A DNA stretch of 64,000 nucleotides, taken from Acidobacteriota bacterium. GTDB lineage: Bacteria; Acidobacteriota; Terriglobia; Terriglobales; Acidobacteriaceae. A program made the position numbers and the translations under genes. This document shows positions 22,445 to 30,645 of the stretch, one piece after another. Position 1 is the first letter of the stretch, and each line of letters begins with the position of its first letter. The DNA lies in assembly GCA_003010405.1 (NCBI GenBank), contig PJLO01000003.1:124001-188000 (forward strand), read 5' to 3'. The notes below the pieces were generated by a model, which saw nothing but the letters and a program-made list of their open reading frames with translations, did no database searches and was not told where the DNA came from.

Positions 22445-23827
22445 CTAGTCTGGATCCGGAGGCCTCGTTGGAGGTATCAGCTTGGTGATGAGGTCGGGAA
22501 AGATGCGAGCGCCGTCAAACCGGCGCCCTAGTTCGCGATAGAAGGCTGTCATGCAGTGCTCGCGGCCTGTCCAGGCCTCCAGCAGCTCGGAGTGCAGGCG
22601 CTTAGCCTCCATGAGCTGCGCGAGGCGCTGTGCGCCCTCCCTGGCCACAATCTCGCGCACCCGAGTCTCCATGCGCGCCTTCTCCTGCTTCGCCTCCTGC
22701 TCGGTCAGGAGACGCATAGGGAGATAGACCACCCGCTGTGGCCCGCTAACCCATCCGGTGGCCGTCTGGTCATGCTCGTGGACGATGCGCAGCACGCCCA
22801 GCGCTTCCCACTTGCGGTTGGCCGACCAAACCGACTTGATGGAAATCTGGAGAAAGTCCGCAATCTTTTGCTGGCGGATCTGCAAAAATCCTTTCGGCTT
22901 CGATACCCGGCGCGTTTTGGCGTCGCGAAACTCTTCCATCAGACCGAACTGCTCATAGGCGCTCATCACCAGCCGTTCGATCGTTCCCAGTGGAGAGGAC
23001 GGATCGTCGGGGTCCATGATGCGCCTGTCCCAGATCCAGCAACTGACGGCCTTGTAGCCCTTGCGGTCGGATTCGGCGTCCCACCACGCGCCAACCTTAG
23101 GCTGCGCGGCGAGCTGAGCGGGGGAAGGGAAGTGGTATTCGGCGGATTCCAGTGCGACAGCTTCGACGTGGTGGCAGCGCCCGGTTTCCAGCGTGATGCG
23201 GTCGCAAGCCTTGCCGGCCTTTCCGGCTTCCATGAACTTCTTGACGATCCGGTTGGCGTCGGTGTCCACGACTGCCCACATCTCGGTCGCGCGTCCGGCA
23301 ATGGCGTGCGCGTAGCGGTTTGTCTCTCCGAAACGGCGGTGTCTCCGGATCACGGCCCGCGGCGTGGGGACCGTGTACGACTCCTTCAGCTCGTGCACCT
23401 TTTTGGACAGCTTCTCGGCAGTCTCGCACGGGGAATCCTTGCATTCGTCGCAGACGTGCCGGTGAGACTCCAGGCGCTTCTTTGCCGCCTGGCGCAAGGC
23501 CATTGCGTGCTCGCGGCGAGCCTCCGGAGTGTCATACCCGGCAGCCAGGTTGGCGAAGCGCGAAATACGTCGCGTGACGCTGGTCCGGTGCTTCAATCCG
23601 CTGATGGCAGCCAGTTCCTCCTGCGTCACCTGCCGGTAGAACTTTCGCTTCTGGCCCTCTGCCGGAAGCGCGCCGGACATGATGAGCGGATACACCGTCG
23701 AGAGATACATGCGCTTGTCGCTGCGCGTCTCGCCGATGAAAGCATGGATGGCGCGCGGCACCGCCTTGGTGTGCGCGCTGACCTCCATGTTGAATCGTTT
23801 TTGCAGTACTTCCGGCGTAATTGCCAC
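22445..23827 (-). CDS. putative replication initiator with several helix-turn-helix segments
   Basis: 460 residues from a GTG with AGGGG six bases upstream. Visible parts: a helix-turn-helix near residues 68-95 (VTQEELAAISGLKHRTSVTRRISRFANL), a likely zinc site (HRHVCDECKDSPC), a central alpha/beta part with WAVVDTDANR, and a second winged helix (LQIRQQKIADFLQISIKSVWSANRKWEALGVLRIV). Multi-winged-helix proteins next to iteron-like repeats are typically replication initiators. I cannot match it to a named Rep family, and a transcription regulator remains possible. It is the last gene of the early operon. The long antisense frame across it is a shadow. Confidence 0.6.
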   Translation of the reverse strand: MAITPEVLQKRFNMEVSAHTKAVPRAIHAFIGETRSDKRMYLSTVYPLIMSGALPAEGQKRKFYRQVTQEELAAISGLKHRTSVTRRISRFANLAAGYDTPEARREHAMALRQAAKKRLESHRHVCDECKDSPCETAEKLSKKVHELKESYTVPTPRAVIRRHRRFGETNRYAHAIAGRATEMWAVVDTDANRIVKKFMEAGKAGKACDRITLETGRCHHVEAVALESAEYHFPSPAQLAAQPKVGAWWDAESDRKGYKAVSCWIWDRRIMDPDDPSSPLGTIERLVMSAYEQFGLMEEFRDAKTRRVSKPKGFLQIRQQKIADFLQISIKSVWSANRKWEALGVLRIVHEHDQTATGWVSGPQRVVYLPMRLLTEQEAKQEKARMETRVREIVAREGAQRLAQLMEAKRLHSELLEAWTGREHCMTAFYRELGRRFDGARIFPDLITKLIPPTRPPDPD

Positions 23828-23871
23828 TTTCTACCCCTGAAAACTTTCCACTGCTTTGTTTCTTCCTGTCG

Positions 23872-24075
23872 CTATCGTCGTGCGCGTTCGCGGTCCAGCT
23901 CGCCCGCCGTATCGCGCAGCAGCTCGACGCGCTTGCTGTCGCGCAGCTTCTTCATGCCGCGACGATAGAGCTGCCATGCCGAGGCCTTGCTGATGCCCAG
24001 CGCGCGCGCGATCTCGGCGAAGGTCATAGCCGCCGATCCGTTCGTCGTGATGAACTTTGCCGCGTGGCTATTCAC
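23872..24075 (-). CDS. sigma-region-4-like helix-turn-helix protein
   Basis: 67 residues if read from a GTG at 24075. The core AAMTFAEIARALGISKASAWQLYRRGMKKLRDS is a helix-turn-helix of the sigma-region-4/resolvase type. The frame also stays open to an ATG at 24138, which would add a Lys/Thr/Arg-rich arm. That arm is simply the shifted reading of the acidic tract of the neighbouring gene, so I prefer the shorter form without being sure. A small DNA-binding regulator of the element. Confidence 0.6.
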   Translation of the reverse strand: MNSHAAKFITTNGSAAMTFAEIARALGISKASAWQLYRRGMKKLRDSKRVELLRDTAGELDRERARR

Positions 24076-24244
24076 CTTCTTCTTCGTCCTCTTCGTCTTC
24101 GAAGTCTTCTTCGTCGTCATCGTCTTCGATCGCGGCAAAGCCTTCCTCGCACTCGCAGCAGTCCTCGCACAGCTCGCACTCGGCGCAGAGTTCGACTACA
24201 TCGCAGCCACATTCGTCGCACAATAAAACTTCCTCGTCAGCCAT
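24068..24244 (-). CDS. 58-residue Cys-rich acidic protein
   Basis: Reads from the ATG at 24244 to a TAG at 24068. Residues 9-33 hold nine Cys in CxxC pairs (LCDECGCDVVELCAECELC, then EDCCECEEG). The remaining half is almost pure Asp/Glu. It overlaps the helix-turn-helix gene downstream in another frame. The Cys cluster should bind zinc; the acidic half could mimic DNA. DNA mimicry is a common way for phages to block DNA-binding host proteins, but here it is only a suggestion. Confidence 0.6.
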   Translation of the reverse strand: MADEEVLLCDECGCDVVELCAECELCEDCCECEEGFAAIEDDDDEEDFEDEEDEEEGE

Positions 24245-24248
24245 TTTT

Positions 24249-25931
24249 CTAAGCCTCCGTTTCGTGGATGTTGACCTTCATGCCGGGTACGGCCTGATAT
24301 CCCTCGCCCTCTTTGGTGAGAAATCCGAGTTCGGCTAAGCCATTCAGCTCGCGGCTGATGTTGGGGGGCGCGGAAGCGAAGCCGCGGCGATGCAGCTCTT
24401 TCAGCAGGTCGACATTGCGGCGCGGGGAATCGAACCAGCCCGCCGCGATCAGTTGAGCGGTGCGCCCGCGAAGTGTCGAACCATCGACGTCAATCACGCG
24501 GCGCTGCACGGTGACATTCAGCTCTGGACGCTCGGACCGCACCTGGAGCGCGGTGAATTCGGGCGAGGCCTTCAGACGCTCCAAAACTTCCGTCGCCACG
24601 GCCGAGTAATCGATCTCGGCCGGTTCGGGCTTGGTAATGATGCTCTGGCTCATGCGGCGATTTTTCAATTCGCTCAGTAGCTCGATGATCACGTCTACCG
24701 GGTTCTTAAACTCGCCGTTATGCTGCGCGTCGTCTGGAAACTCGCGAGTAACATATTCGACCAGGGTGGCATAGGATTTGATGTCTTCTCTGTATTCCTC
24801 AATGCTCGGGCGCATCGGCGTCTCCATTTCATGAGCTGCTGGGTTCGTTTTATGCGTATGGTTCTTCGTCTCATGCGTCGACGTGATCGTTTCAGCGGTT
24901 GAGGCCTTTGTTTCATGCACCGCTTTGCGCTTTGTCTCAGGCTTCGCCACGTAGCTGGCTGGCAGCTCTTCGATTGCGAATCGTTTGGCACGCTCGGGGT
25001 CCGCATCGAGCCAAGCAGGCTGCACGTAGACGCAGCGCAGTTCGCTGCCATAGCTCACGTAGAACCATCCCCGGCTCAGCTTCATGATCTGCTCGGGCTT
25101 CAGGCGGCGCGCGCCTCCCGGCAGATGAGCCAGGGTGCGCTTGACCTCGTTAACCTCGCGCTGCACGCCGAGCACGTAGACCGAGACCTGCTTGATGATT
25201 TCCTTGTCGACGCCGGCGAGGTCCTGCGAGTCCAGCCACACATACTTGCCCCCGGCCGCGCCTTTGCGAATGAGCTGCACGGCCGCGTCTTTCACCGGCG
25301 AGTTGTGGCGCTGAGGCACGAACTCCCAGGCTTCGGGGATAAGTGTGATGACGTCCTTCTCGCGCTCGTATACCCATTCGAGGACCGAGCGAATCACCAG
25401 CCCCTGCAGGTGCGTCGAGTACTGCGAAACGTCGACAACGTTGATGCCTGGTCCCAGTTTCAATTCTTTCGAATACGGCAGGCGCTCGATCTCCGGGATG
25501 AGCTGCTCGAAGTACTCGCTGAGCGTGAAGTATACGGACTCGTCCAGCCCCCGCGTGGCATCCCGCATGGCCACTTCCAGGTTCTTTTGAATCTCGCGAA
25601 GTGTCTTGGTGCCCTTGCAGACGCGCATGATCCAGGAGCGTTCGAACTTCATCTTCTGCTGCAGCAGCGCTTCCAGAAGCGATTCCACAAAGCGCCAGTC
25701 GGTGTGCTCGCGGAAGTAGGCAGGAATGCGCGTGGCCTGCTGGAAAGCGCCCTCGTCGCGCTTGGTGACAAAGGTCACGGCGCGCAGACCCGAGCGTCCG
25801 ATGAGCGCTTCCAGCGTGGTGGTCTTGCCCGACTGCTGGGTTATTCCCGTCACGGCCATGTGCTGCACCGGGATGCGCACCTCCCGTCCCGAGCCGAGTT
25901 CATAGCCGAGCAGTACAGTCTGGGCTCTCAT
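24249..25931 (-). CDS. HerA/FtsK-type ATPase with C-terminal winged helix, candidate genome-packaging motor
   Basis: 560 residues. Walker A is GITQQSGKTT (residues 29-38). The Walker B region of HerA proteins (hhhhDEAHxF) appears as ITLIPEAWEFVP (195-206), with Pro where Asp is expected and the catalytic Glu kept. The sensor block follows as WLDSQDLAGVD (232-242), and the GGARRLKPEQIMKLSRGWFYVSY end of the motor fits too. After a linker containing repeated HET/HEM, a winged-helix domain (about 440-550) closes the protein. FtsK/HerA motors package DNA in tailless membrane viruses; cellular HerA works with NurA, which is absent here. The extra DNA-binding domain is unusual for a packaging ATPase, which is normally about 200-250 residues. 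Confidence 0.8.
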   Translation of the reverse strand: MRAQTVLLGYELGSGREVRIPVQHMAVTGITQQSGKTTTLEALIGRSGLRAVTFVTKRDEGAFQQATRIPAYFREHTDWRFVESLLEALLQQKMKFERSWIMRVCKGTKTLREIQKNLEVAMRDATRGLDESVYFTLSEYFEQLIPEIERLPYSKELKLGPGINVVDVSQYSTHLQGLVIRSVLEWVYEREKDVITLIPEAWEFVPQRHNSPVKDAAVQLIRKGAAGGKYVWLDSQDLAGVDKEIIKQVSVYVLGVQREVNEVKRTLAHLPGGARRLKPEQIMKLSRGWFYVSYGSELRCVYVQPAWLDADPERAKRFAIEELPASYVAKPETKRKAVHETKASTAETITSTHETKNHTHKTNPAAHEMETPMRPSIEEYREDIKSYATLVEYVTREFPDDAQHNGEFKNPVDVIIELLSELKNRRMSQSIITKPEPAEIDYSAVATEVLERLKASPEFTALQVRSERPELNVTVQRRVIDVDGSTLRGRTAQLIAAGWFDSPRRNVDLLKELHRRGFASAPPNISRELNGLAELGFLTKEGEGYQAVPGMKVNIHETEA

Positions 25932-25933
25932 CG

Positions 25934-26176
25934 CTAACTCACGACCTCACAGCTATGGCCGCGTAGCAGTACACCTAGGAATCCGGCCAGCATCGCTGAG
26001 CGTTCAGCTTGGTTGGCGTTGAGAAACTTCATGCGAATTTCCTTTGGCGCCAATAGTTGAGGTTTGCAGCAGCTAAAGTCCGGTGTGCATTCATCTCGTG
26101 TTGAGTTGTGCACACTCTCACCATCAACCCAGCGTTTCAATTGCTCGTCTACCGACATCCGCTTTCCTTTTGCCAT
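25934..26176 (-). CDS. small Cys-containing protein
   Basis: 80 residues ending two bases before the ATPase gene. The central block RDECTPDFSCCKPQLLAPKEIRMKF and the end AMLAGFLGVLLRGH are reminiscent of small proteins found in other phages and islands. The three Cys with one upstream His could bind metal. It probably works with the ATPase next door, but nothing more can be said. Confidence 0.65.
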   Translation of the reverse strand: MAKGKRMSVDEQLKRWVDGESVHNSTRDECTPDFSCCKPQLLAPKEIRMKFLNANQAERSAMLAGFLGVLLRGHSCEVVS

Positions 26177-26237
26177 CGTCTTCCTCGGTTACTACCGGGC
26201 TGGAGTGGAATAACCTCCAGCCCTCTTCCAGTTGCTA

Positions 26238-26951
26238 CTACGTGGTGACGGTGGCTGGATCAACTACAGCCTGATCCAACGCAGTGGCTGCCTCGTCTGG
26301 AACTGGTTCGACCGGCGCGGCTGCCGAGTGCACCAGCACACCACTTGGGCTAAGCGCGGAGGTTGGCAGTGTGGCTGCGGGGGAGCTGGTCTCATCCGCG
26401 GCTATTGTGGCGCTCGCCTCGGCTGGCTGTGCTTCAGGGTCGACTCCGGTCTGTACTGGTTGTGCGGCTACCTCCTCGCAGACAATTCCAAGTTCGGTAG
26501 CGAACTTATCGAGAGTTTTGTTTAAGTCGCTTTCCGGGTTGTTCATTAAGTCGACGACACTGCCAATCGAGTTAATTGCCTCTGTTAACTTCACGGAGGC
26601 CTGTTCGAGCTTCTGGGTGAGCTGCTGCGCGATCTCGCTGTCGTCACCTTCGTAAGTAATCACCACCGATATTTGTGCCATTGGTGCTTCTCTCCTTTTG
26701 TTTTCGTCTACGTCAACAGGCCGGGCGGTGCGCTTCGCCTCGTACTCGCGAAGATCATCGAGGTCCACTAGACGCTGAAGCTTTCCGAGAACTCTCTCCA
26801 GCTCGGAATGTGTGTCGCTCATCTCTTTCAAAGTGAACTGGACGGAGCCCGGCGTAAGAAAGTCGTCTTCGCTAATGCTGTCCAGAACGGTGCTGGCCCG
26901 GCCTGAAGCGTTTCTCAGATTTTGCACGGCCTCGCGCAGTTCGGAGTTCAT
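26238..26951 (-). CDS. coiled-coil protein with Ala/Pro/Val tail
   Basis: 237 residues; the start overlaps the upstream stop (ATGA). Residues 1-75 and 95-150 are helical and acidic with heptads (LREAVQNLRNASGRASTVLDSI, EIAQQLTQKLEQASVKLTEAINSI). Residues 160-237 are a low-complexity Ala/Pro/Val/Glu tail. An in-frame ATG at residue 91 has its own AGGAG site ten bases upstream, so a shorter second product (MAQISVVITYEGDD...) is possible. A parS-like word (26705-26718) lies near that point. Function unknown. Confidence 0.6.
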   Translation of the reverse strand: MNSELREAVQNLRNASGRASTVLDSISEDDFLTPGSVQFTLKEMSDTHSELERVLGKLQRLVDLDDLREYEAKRTARPVDVDENKRREAPMAQISVVITYEGDDSEIAQQLTQKLEQASVKLTEAINSIGSVVDLMNNPESDLNKTLDKFATELGIVCEEVAAQPVQTGVDPEAQPAEASATIAADETSSPAATLPTSALSPSGVLVHSAAAPVEPVPDEAATALDQAVVDPATVTT

Positions 26952-27325
26952 TGCTCACCCCAGTTCTGCAGGCTTTCAATCCATGCGTAGAGTTCGGGCG
27001 TTTGCCTGGTGGCACTCTGCAGGGCTGCGACCGCCATCTTGGGATCGCACAGCAGACGTCCATCCCAGTCCATGACCGCGCCGAGAATGTGAGCGATGCT
27101 GCGCGCCAGAGCGAGTTCGGAAAACGGCCCGACGATGAGGCACCCCGAGGGCGCGTGCGTAAGGTTGCAACCAAAGTGAAACGAGAAGCGCCCCAGTTTG
27201 TCCGAGGCCGGAGTGATGACAATCCCCGGAGTCTTCGTGGAAATGAAATCGATCCGCGTCGAGCGCTCCGCGTTCGGTCCAAGCGGGATTCGCAGCGAGC
27301 GATCGCGGGCAGGGGCGGGTCTCAT
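26948..27325 (-). CDS. protein of unknown function
   Basis: 125 residues from the ATG at 27325 (ATGA overlaps at both ends). A mixed alpha/beta domain: IDFISTKTPGIVITPASDKLGRFSFHFGCNLTH, then SGCLIVGPFSELALARSIAHILGAVMDWDG and a helical end. It is tightly coupled to its neighbours in the early operon. No recognised motif. Confidence 0.6.
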   Translation of the reverse strand: MRPAPARDRSLRIPLGPNAERSTRIDFISTKTPGIVITPASDKLGRFSFHFGCNLTHAPSGCLIVGPFSELALARSIAHILGAVMDWDGRLLCDPKMAVAALQSATRQTPELYAWIESLQNWGEQ

Positions 27326-27561
27326 GCAGCACCTCCCGCGATCGGTTCGACATGCGACAGGGAGATACATCCGGACTCACCCTCGACCCACAACACGGCC
27401 GTGTGCCCGCCAAGTACTTGTGCCTCCGACTTCGTTACGCTCACTTTTCCGGGTTTGTCCCGCGTGCCTGTCCAGTAGCGCACGCGAGTCCCGATTGGAA
27501 AACGACGGTTCCATTTATGAGCGAGTTGTTCTGGAGATAGTTGCGACCTGGCTATGCTCAT
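27322..27561 (-). CDS. small SH3-like barrel protein
   Basis: 79 residues between two ATGA overlaps. WNRRFPIGTRVRYWTGTRDKPGKVSVTKSEAQVLGGHTAVLWVEGESGCISLSHVEPI has the strand pattern of a small SH3/KOW-like barrel (G-T-x-V-x-Y-W ... T-A-V-L-W-V). Phage-encoded barrels of this type are common accessory proteins of unknown role. Confidence 0.6.
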   Translation of the reverse strand: MSIARSQLSPEQLAHKWNRRFPIGTRVRYWTGTRDKPGKVSVTKSEAQVLGGHTAVLWVEGESGCISLSHVEPIAGGAA

Positions 27562-29231
27562 TTGCGCCCCGCTTTCTTGCTCGTAGCGGGCTTGACTGTC
27601 TTCGCTTTTAGGCGTGGCCAGGCGGTAACTTTCTTTTTTGCTTGAGCGGGCTGAGCCTTCTTAGTGGCGGGCGTATTCGACTTCGGATTCCCTTCGCCTG
27701 TAATCACGTCGCGAATGGCCTTCAGGTCGATTTTGTAGCGCGCGGCAAAGTTGTTCCAGGCAACGCCGCGCATCGGGAACGGGTTGTCTTTGGACGCAAG
27801 CACCAGGGGAAGGGAAAGAGCGCACGCGACCAGAAACTGTGGCCGCGACTCCTTACTCATATTGAGCAGGTTGTTATAGGTGGATTCTTCAACCTTCCAG
27901 CCTAGTAACTTTGCAACTGCCGTCCGCTCGGCCAGCGGCATGAACTCATACATTGCCTCGGCAACTTCCAGCAGATCACTGACGGTCAACTGTAACTTGT
28001 CGCGCTTGGCGGCCACGCGTGAGGCCATGAGAATCTTTCCGAGCGCGGCCCGCATCACCTTTTCTTCCAGCTCGATGGCCTTGCGCCTGGCCTCGGACGC
28101 CGCGGCCAGCTCCGGAGCAACTCCCGGGATTACGGGATGTGTGGAAACCGCCGCGCTTGTGTTCGACTGCCGGGCATCGTTCGCGTCTTCCTTCGACTGC
28201 TCGCGGTCCCGGTCTTCGCGCGGGGCTTCAGCTTTTTCGACCGTCTTGTCTTCGGAGTTCGGAGGATTCTCTGCAATACCAGCTTCGTCCAGATCGTTGT
28301 ATTCCTCGGCAATCCACTCGCGCATACATCGGACACTTGAAATTTTTGACGGCTCATCTCCACTTTCCAGAAATTGCTTAAGTTCCTCCTCCGGAACGTC
28401 CCATAAGCTCAGTGCTTCGAGCAAATACTCTCTTTGCCTCTCCGGCGTGAGCCGGGCGCAGTCGATGGCGTGATTCTTCGAGATGTAGCCCTTGCGCAAC
28501 GCGATCCGCGCCTCCTCGCACAGCTTCGCGAGTTGCATGGTCTGCCTAATAACCGAGACGCTCTTGCCCAGCCGGGCCGCGACCTGCTCGACGGACGCCG
28601 TCCTGGGCGTGCCTTTTGCACATTCGGCCTTAACCATCGCCTCGTAGGCATTGGACCAGTCCAGCGGGTCCAGATCCTCGCGCTGCAGGTTTTCTGAGAC
28701 CTGCTGTTCGAGCACCTGCGCATCCGTGAGGTCGCGCACGATGCAGTCGATCGCGCCCCAGTCGCCGGTCGCCCCGGTATGGTGCAGGAACTCGTGAGCG
28801 CGATAACGTCGCTCCCCGGCGACGATCTCGTAACCGCAATCGTCATTGACCTCGACGCTGACAATGTCTTCCTGCTTGATGTCGTACTTCTGTCTGATCG
28901 CGTCGAGGTTGTTTTTTTCACGCGATGCGGGAGGAAACTCGATCACATCGTTTTCCGCAGAAGGCGGGATCAGCGGCTTGGTCTCGATCGCCAGCGCCCG
29001 CAGCGGGCGCACGATGATCGGCTCCATCAGGCCCACGGCCTTGATATTCGCGGCCAGGGCCTGAATCTCCGCCTGGTCGAAGTGCTTGCGCGGATTCGTT
29101 GGCGAGGGCATCAGTTCGGCGAGCGGAATGCGCGTGATGCCGCCGATCTCTGTATCTGTGCGCGCGCCCGGAGCATCGGCCACGCTGAGCAGGCCGGCTT
29201 CGGACTCGGGGACGGATTGCATTGTATTCAT
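27558..29231 (-). CDS. ParB/Spo0J-family DNA-binding protein
   Basis: 557 residues; AGGA before the ATG. The ParB N-terminal domain is clear: IPLAELMPSPTNPRKHFDQAEIQALAANIKAVGLMEPIIVRP, the GERRYRA box, and ENLQREDLDPLDWSNAYEAM. The helix-turn-helix follows (TASVEQVAARLGKSVSVIRQTMQLAKL). A charged linker and a C-terminal helical half follow, ending in a Lys/Ala-rich tail. There is no ParA in the element. It may act as a CTP-dependent clamp loading at a parS-like word found several times in the element, or as a regulator. An insert of about 70 residues lies between the first strand block and GERRYRA. Confidence 0.85.
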   Translation of the reverse strand: MNTMQSVPESEAGLLSVADAPGARTDTEIGGITRIPLAELMPSPTNPRKHFDQAEIQALAANIKAVGLMEPIIVRPLRALAIETKPLIPPSAENDVIEFPPASREKNNLDAIRQKYDIKQEDIVSVEVNDDCGYEIVAGERRYRAHEFLHHTGATGDWGAIDCIVRDLTDAQVLEQQVSENLQREDLDPLDWSNAYEAMVKAECAKGTPRTASVEQVAARLGKSVSVIRQTMQLAKLCEEARIALRKGYISKNHAIDCARLTPERQREYLLEALSLWDVPEEELKQFLESGDEPSKISSVRCMREWIAEEYNDLDEAGIAENPPNSEDKTVEKAEAPREDRDREQSKEDANDARQSNTSAAVSTHPVIPGVAPELAAASEARRKAIELEEKVMRAALGKILMASRVAAKRDKLQLTVSDLLEVAEAMYEFMPLAERTAVAKLLGWKVEESTYNNLLNMSKESRPQFLVACALSLPLVLASKDNPFPMRGVAWNNFAARYKIDLKAIRDVITGEGNPKSNTPATKKAQPAQAKKKVTAWPRLKAKTVKPATSKKAGRK

Positions 29232-29264
29232 CGAATAATCCTTTGCGTTGATATAGGGGCCCGA

Positions 29265-29711
29265 CTACTTTGCAATGCGGCCAAGCTGGCGAAGATCCGC
29301 CCAGGCCTGGCGAATGTACTGGAGATAGCCATGCTTGAAGTGGAGGTTTAACTTCACTTGCAGTTCGGCTCCGAGACTCCGGAAACAGAACCTGCAGAAG
29401 CTGTCGTACTGGCGCTTGCGATTTCCGCATGGGCAGCAGTCGCCGCGCAGCTCGCTGAGCGCCCACTCGGCATCCGGCATGTCTGCTTCGACGATGCCAA
29501 GTTTGCGCAACCAGCTCCGGCGGTAGGACGGGCTCTTAAACGAATGCCGGGCACGCAAGCGCAGGGGATTGCTTTGCATCCTGGCCATGTGCTCGGCAAC
29601 ATCGCACTCTTCGCAATCGCTGCACACCCGGCAGACGTGGTGCGCGCAAAGATCCGTGCTGCAGGTTCCGCAGACGCGAATCGGACGTTGATTGGCAGGG
29701 ACGAACGCCAT
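29265..29711 (-). CDS. zinc-finger protein
   Basis: 148 residues from the ATG at 29711, two bases after the upstream stop. Zinc sites: CGTCSTDLCAHHVCRVCSDCEECD near the start (several CxxC and HH) and CCPCGNRKRQYDSFCRFC near residue 95. A Ser/Arg helical part lies between them, and the C-terminal helix is aromatic. Probably nucleic-acid binding. Confidence 0.65.
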   Translation of the reverse strand: MAFVPANQRPIRVCGTCSTDLCAHHVCRVCSDCEECDVAEHMARMQSNPLRLRARHSFKSPSYRRSWLRKLGIVEADMPDAEWALSELRGDCCPCGNRKRQYDSFCRFCFRSLGAELQVKLNLHFKHGYLQYIRQAWADLRQLGRIAK

Positions 29712-29712
29712 C

Positions 29713-29991
29713 TTAGGACTGGACACCAGACACCCCCTTGCCCTTGCGCGGCATGGCAGCGTGCTTAGCCTGCTCAAGTTCCGCCATGACGCGCTGCGAA
29801 GCCTTGACCGACACCCGCACCACTTCCGCCATGCGCTCCACGTCCATGGCCTGGTCGCGCTGCTCGCGGAGCAGTTCGCTAACCTGCTGCATTGCGTTCA
29901 GCGTTTCCAGTTGAATCTTCACGCTCTCGCTCATCAGGCGAGTCTGTTGGGTAAGCTGATCGACCAGCGTTACTGCCATCGCTGTATCCAT
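29713..29991 (-). CDS. small coiled-coil protein
   Basis: 92 residues; GGAGG six bases before the ATG. Almost entirely helical with long heptads (LVDQLTQQTRLMSESVKIQLETLNAMQQVSELLREQ and ERMAEVVRVSVKASQRVMAELEQAKHA) and a basic tail. Its first 113 bases overlap the end of the upstream gene in another frame. Confidence 0.65.
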   Translation of the reverse strand: MDTAMAVTLVDQLTQQTRLMSESVKIQLETLNAMQQVSELLREQRDQAMDVERMAEVVRVSVKASQRVMAELEQAKHAAMPRKGKGVSGVQS

Positions 29992-30424
29992 GTAAAACCT
30001 CCGTTTGCAAAATATTTCTCAATGAATTGCGGTGCAGGTGAATGAAGCCCGCCGCCGCGCTGATTTCGTGCCGGCCATTGCCGGTATCACGATGACGGCG
30101 CACCGGAGCCTCGCGCAGCGCTGCCTGTGCAACCAGCTGGGCAAACCTGCGCACTGCCTGCCGGTATCCCAGAGGGGCCAGCTCTGAGGCCATCCGGCGA
30201 ACCGACTCGGCCTGGGGTCCGGTGAGCGATACGGAGTGCGCAATCCGGCGCGCATACTCGGCCGTTTTACGGTCGATGCGCAGCAGGGAAGAGGCGTGCG
30301 TGAAATCTCCCGACTGCCGAACCGCCAGATGCACCAGCTCTCCGGTGAACATTCGCCGCGCATCCCTGTACCGTGGACGATGCCTGACCAGGACTTCCGC
30401 CCAGCGGGCCGCGTTTGCGCTCAC
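29879..30424 (-). CDS. Arg-rich helical protein, overlapping the next gene
   Basis: 181 residues from a GTG at 30424 (GTGA overlap). Residues 1-100 look like a real helical domain (RWAEVLVRHRPRYRDARRMFTGELVHLAVRQSGDFTHASSLLRIDRKTAEYARRIAHSV, then a helix-turn-helix-like stretch). The last 50 residues lie over the start of the 92-residue gene and are low in complexity, so the frame may have lost its original stop. Possible DNA-binding protein; family unknown. Confidence 0.5.
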   Translation of the reverse strand: MSANAARWAEVLVRHRPRYRDARRMFTGELVHLAVRQSGDFTHASSLLRIDRKTAEYARRIAHSVSLTGPQAESVRRMASELAPLGYRQAVRRFAQLVAQAALREAPVRRHRDTGNGRHEISAAAGFIHLHRNSLRNILQTEVLHGYSDGSNAGRSAYPTDSPDEREREDSTGNAERNAAG

Positions 30425-30645
30425 GAGCGCGCCCCGATAAACATGGTGGGAGCCTCAAAGCCGAGTTGCTCGGCGCGCTTGCCCCTGTGCGTGGTTTGGA
30501 TAGGCACCGGACAATGGCACGGACACTCGCAAAGTCGCTTCGTGCCCTCGACAATCGAGTCGCCTCTGCCCTGGCTCGGATCGCGATGAAAGCCGTTGTG
30601 GCATTGTTTGCAGAGCAGGCGTCCCATGAAATCAGGCTTCGACAT
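30421..30645 (-). CDS. 74-residue Cys/His-rich protein
   Basis: Reads from the ATG at 30645, chosen for the AGGAG five bases upstream. LLCKQCHNGFHRDPS and RLCECPCHCPVP give two groups of Cys/His that could hold one or two zinc ions. Otherwise unrecognised. Confidence 0.6.
   Translation of the reverse strand: MSKPDFMGRLLCKQCHNGFHRDPSQGRGDSIVEGTKRLCECPCHCPVPIQTTHRGKRAEQLGFEAPTMFIGARS

Noticed and set aside
22445..23827. The 460-residue protein as the missing integrase
   Set aside because: No R...HxxR...Y catalytic set and no serine-recombinase or DDE motif could be found.
22556..23968. 470-codon plus-strand frame opposite the initiator-like gene
   Set aside because: Leu/Arg/His-rich composition of an antisense frame; the minus strand has helix-turn-helix motifs and a ribosome site.
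24249..25931. The HerA-type ATPase as a conjugation coupling protein
   Set aside because: No relaxase, mating-pair genes or oriT-like features occur in the element, and the motif order fits HerA rather than VirD4.
24915..25937. 340-codon plus-strand frame opposite the ATPase gene
   Set aside because: The minus strand carries Walker A and HerA motifs; the plus frame has no protein-like blocks.
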